Shown here: in pieces, positions 58,427 through 59,027 of the stretch
Layout of the letters: the number at the start of each line of letters is the position of its first letter
Position numbering within the stretch: the stretch's first letter is position 1
Assembly (NCBI GenBank): GCA_902778285.1
Contig: CACYXC010000008.1
Coordinates: 1 to 59,027 of the forward strand
From: Oscillospiraceae bacterium
GTDB lineage: Bacteria; Bacillota; Clostridia; Oscillospirales; Oscillospiraceae
Direction of reading: 5' to 3'
DNA length: 59,027 bases
Notes under the pieces: generated by a model
What the model was told of the DNA's origin: nothing
Databases searched by the model: none
Seen by the model: only the letters and a program-made list of their open reading frames with translations
Position numbers and translations under genes: made by a program

Positions 58427-59027
58427 TCAGAACTCGAGGTTCTTGTCGGTCTCCTTGGAGAACACGTGGGCGACGAAGGTGAAGTGCACGGTGTCGCCGA
58501 TGTTGTAGTTGCCCTTCATGTCGATGGTCGGCACGATGATGATCACGTCGCGGCCCTCGGCGTTGACGTGCAGGTGCACGCTCGAGCCCATCATTTCGCT
58601 CACGTCCACGCGGGCCTGTACGCCCTTCTCCGCCACGTCCGTGTGCTCCGGACGCACGCCCAGCGTAATGGGCTGGCTCTGCACGTTGTTCTTCAGCAGG
58701 CGGGCGGTCTTCTCCTCGTCCAGCTGGACCTTTACGCCGCTCAGCTCCACAAAGAACTTGTCGCCCTCGCGCTTGAGCTCGGCGTCGAAGAAGTTCATGA
58801 CGGGCATGCCGATGAAGCCGGCCACAAACAGGTTCGCCGGGTGATTGAACACCTCCTGCGGCGTGCCGATCTGCTGGATGTAGCCGTCCTTCATGATGAC
58901 GATGCGGTCGCCCAGCGTCATGGCCTCGGTCTGGTCATGGGTGACGTACATGAAGGTGGTGTCGATGCGCTGCCTGAGCTTGATGATCTCCGCGCGCATT
59001 TCGTTGCGGAGCTTGGCGTCCAGGTTG
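58427..59027 (-). CDS. ugpC: Sugar ABC transporter ATPase (UgpC/MsmK type), 5' partial
   Basis: The C-terminal 199 codons of an ABC ATPase that runs off the right edge. It enters at NLDAKLRNEMRAEI, has the H-loop region YVTHDQTEAMTLGDRIVIMK, and continues GTPQEVFNHPANLFVAGFIG into a TOBE/MalK regulatory domain (ITLGVRPEHTDVAEKG). Such ATPases energise several CUT1 sugar importers. Walker A and B lie outside the window. It is followed by a strong terminator and is unrelated to the pyrR operon. Confidence 0.92.
   Translation of the reverse strand, partial: NLDAKLRNEMRAEIIKLRQRIDTTFMYVTHDQTEAMTLGDRIVIMKDGYIQQIGTPQEVFNHPANLFVAGFIGMPVMNFFDAELKREGDKFFVELSGVKVQLDEEKTARLLKNNVQSQPITLGVRPEHTDVAEKGVQARVDVSEMMGSSVHLHVNAEGRDVIIIVPTIDMKGNYNIGDTVHFTFVAHVFSKETDKNLEF

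Overview
The window looks like chromosome from a high-GC member of the Clostridia, most likely the Oscillospiraceae or a close relative. This rests on the rpsF-ssb-rpsR operon, a Noc-type ParB without ParA, a YlmC/YmxH sporulation-type PRC-barrel protein, PyrR-type attenuation, strong Shine-Dalgarno sites, near-consensus sigma-A promoters and the CotH/VTC/DUF4956/Cthe_2159 surface cluster. No species can be named from the sequence alone. I see no tRNA or rRNA gene, phage, transposase or CRISPR array.

Layout. 1-3.8 kb: a small ORF and two overlapping flavoprotein genes on the minus strand. 4-12.4 kb: a translationally coupled four-gene cluster (CotH-type lipoprotein, VTC polyphosphate polymerase domain, DUF4956 membrane protein, Cthe_2159 beta-helix lipoprotein), then a large wall-anchored protein. 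13.2-18 kb: an M14 peptidase and the tctC-tctB-tctA transporter. 18.5-24.3 kb: polyphosphate operon (PPK2-type phosphotransferase, ppk1, ROK kinase), then moaA. 24.4-32 kb: rarA, a DEDDh exonuclease, and an MMPL transporter coupled to a GLUG-repeat surface protein. 32.4-41.2 kb: glycosyltransferase/DUF2461 pair, trkA-trkH, a PPOX protein, ylmC-noc, and dapF with an SLC1-type symporter. 41.6-49.4 kb: AraC regulator, a YtrABC-like GntR-ABC operon with a perfect operator, a frameshifted P-loop gene, DUF1934-murI, a GreA-family factor and rpsF-ssb-rpsR. 49.6-59 kb: a GH32-like lipoprotein, a BlaI/BlaR1-like pair, an inositol-phosphatase-family gene, pyrR-uraA behind a PyrR attenuator, and a sugar ABC ATPase cut by the window edge.

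The most unusual content lies between the genes. At least seven families of short, hairpin-rich repeats occupy the intergenic spaces. In several of them the two arms of each hairpin differ between copies but stay complementary, which points to selection on structure. A roughly 165-bp family with three or four hairpins occurs four times, each copy just downstream of a gene and in that gene's orientation. Each copy is bracketed by two matching terminator-like hairpins whose sequence is specific to the locus; at one locus the two are identical over 26 bp. Another repeat has invaded the 5' end of pyrR and supplies its apparent start codon, one lies inside the rpsF-ssb-rpsR operon, and a small element lies between trkA and trkH and appears to supply the trkH ribosome-binding site.

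Functional themes are phosphate and polyphosphate chemistry (VTC domain, Pap-like PPK2, PPK1, possibly the ROK kinase), envelope and surface construction (CotH cluster, wall-anchored and GLUG proteins, dapF, murI, M14 peptidase, BlaR-like sensor) and transport (TctABC, TrkAH, SLC1 symporter, UraA, MMPL).
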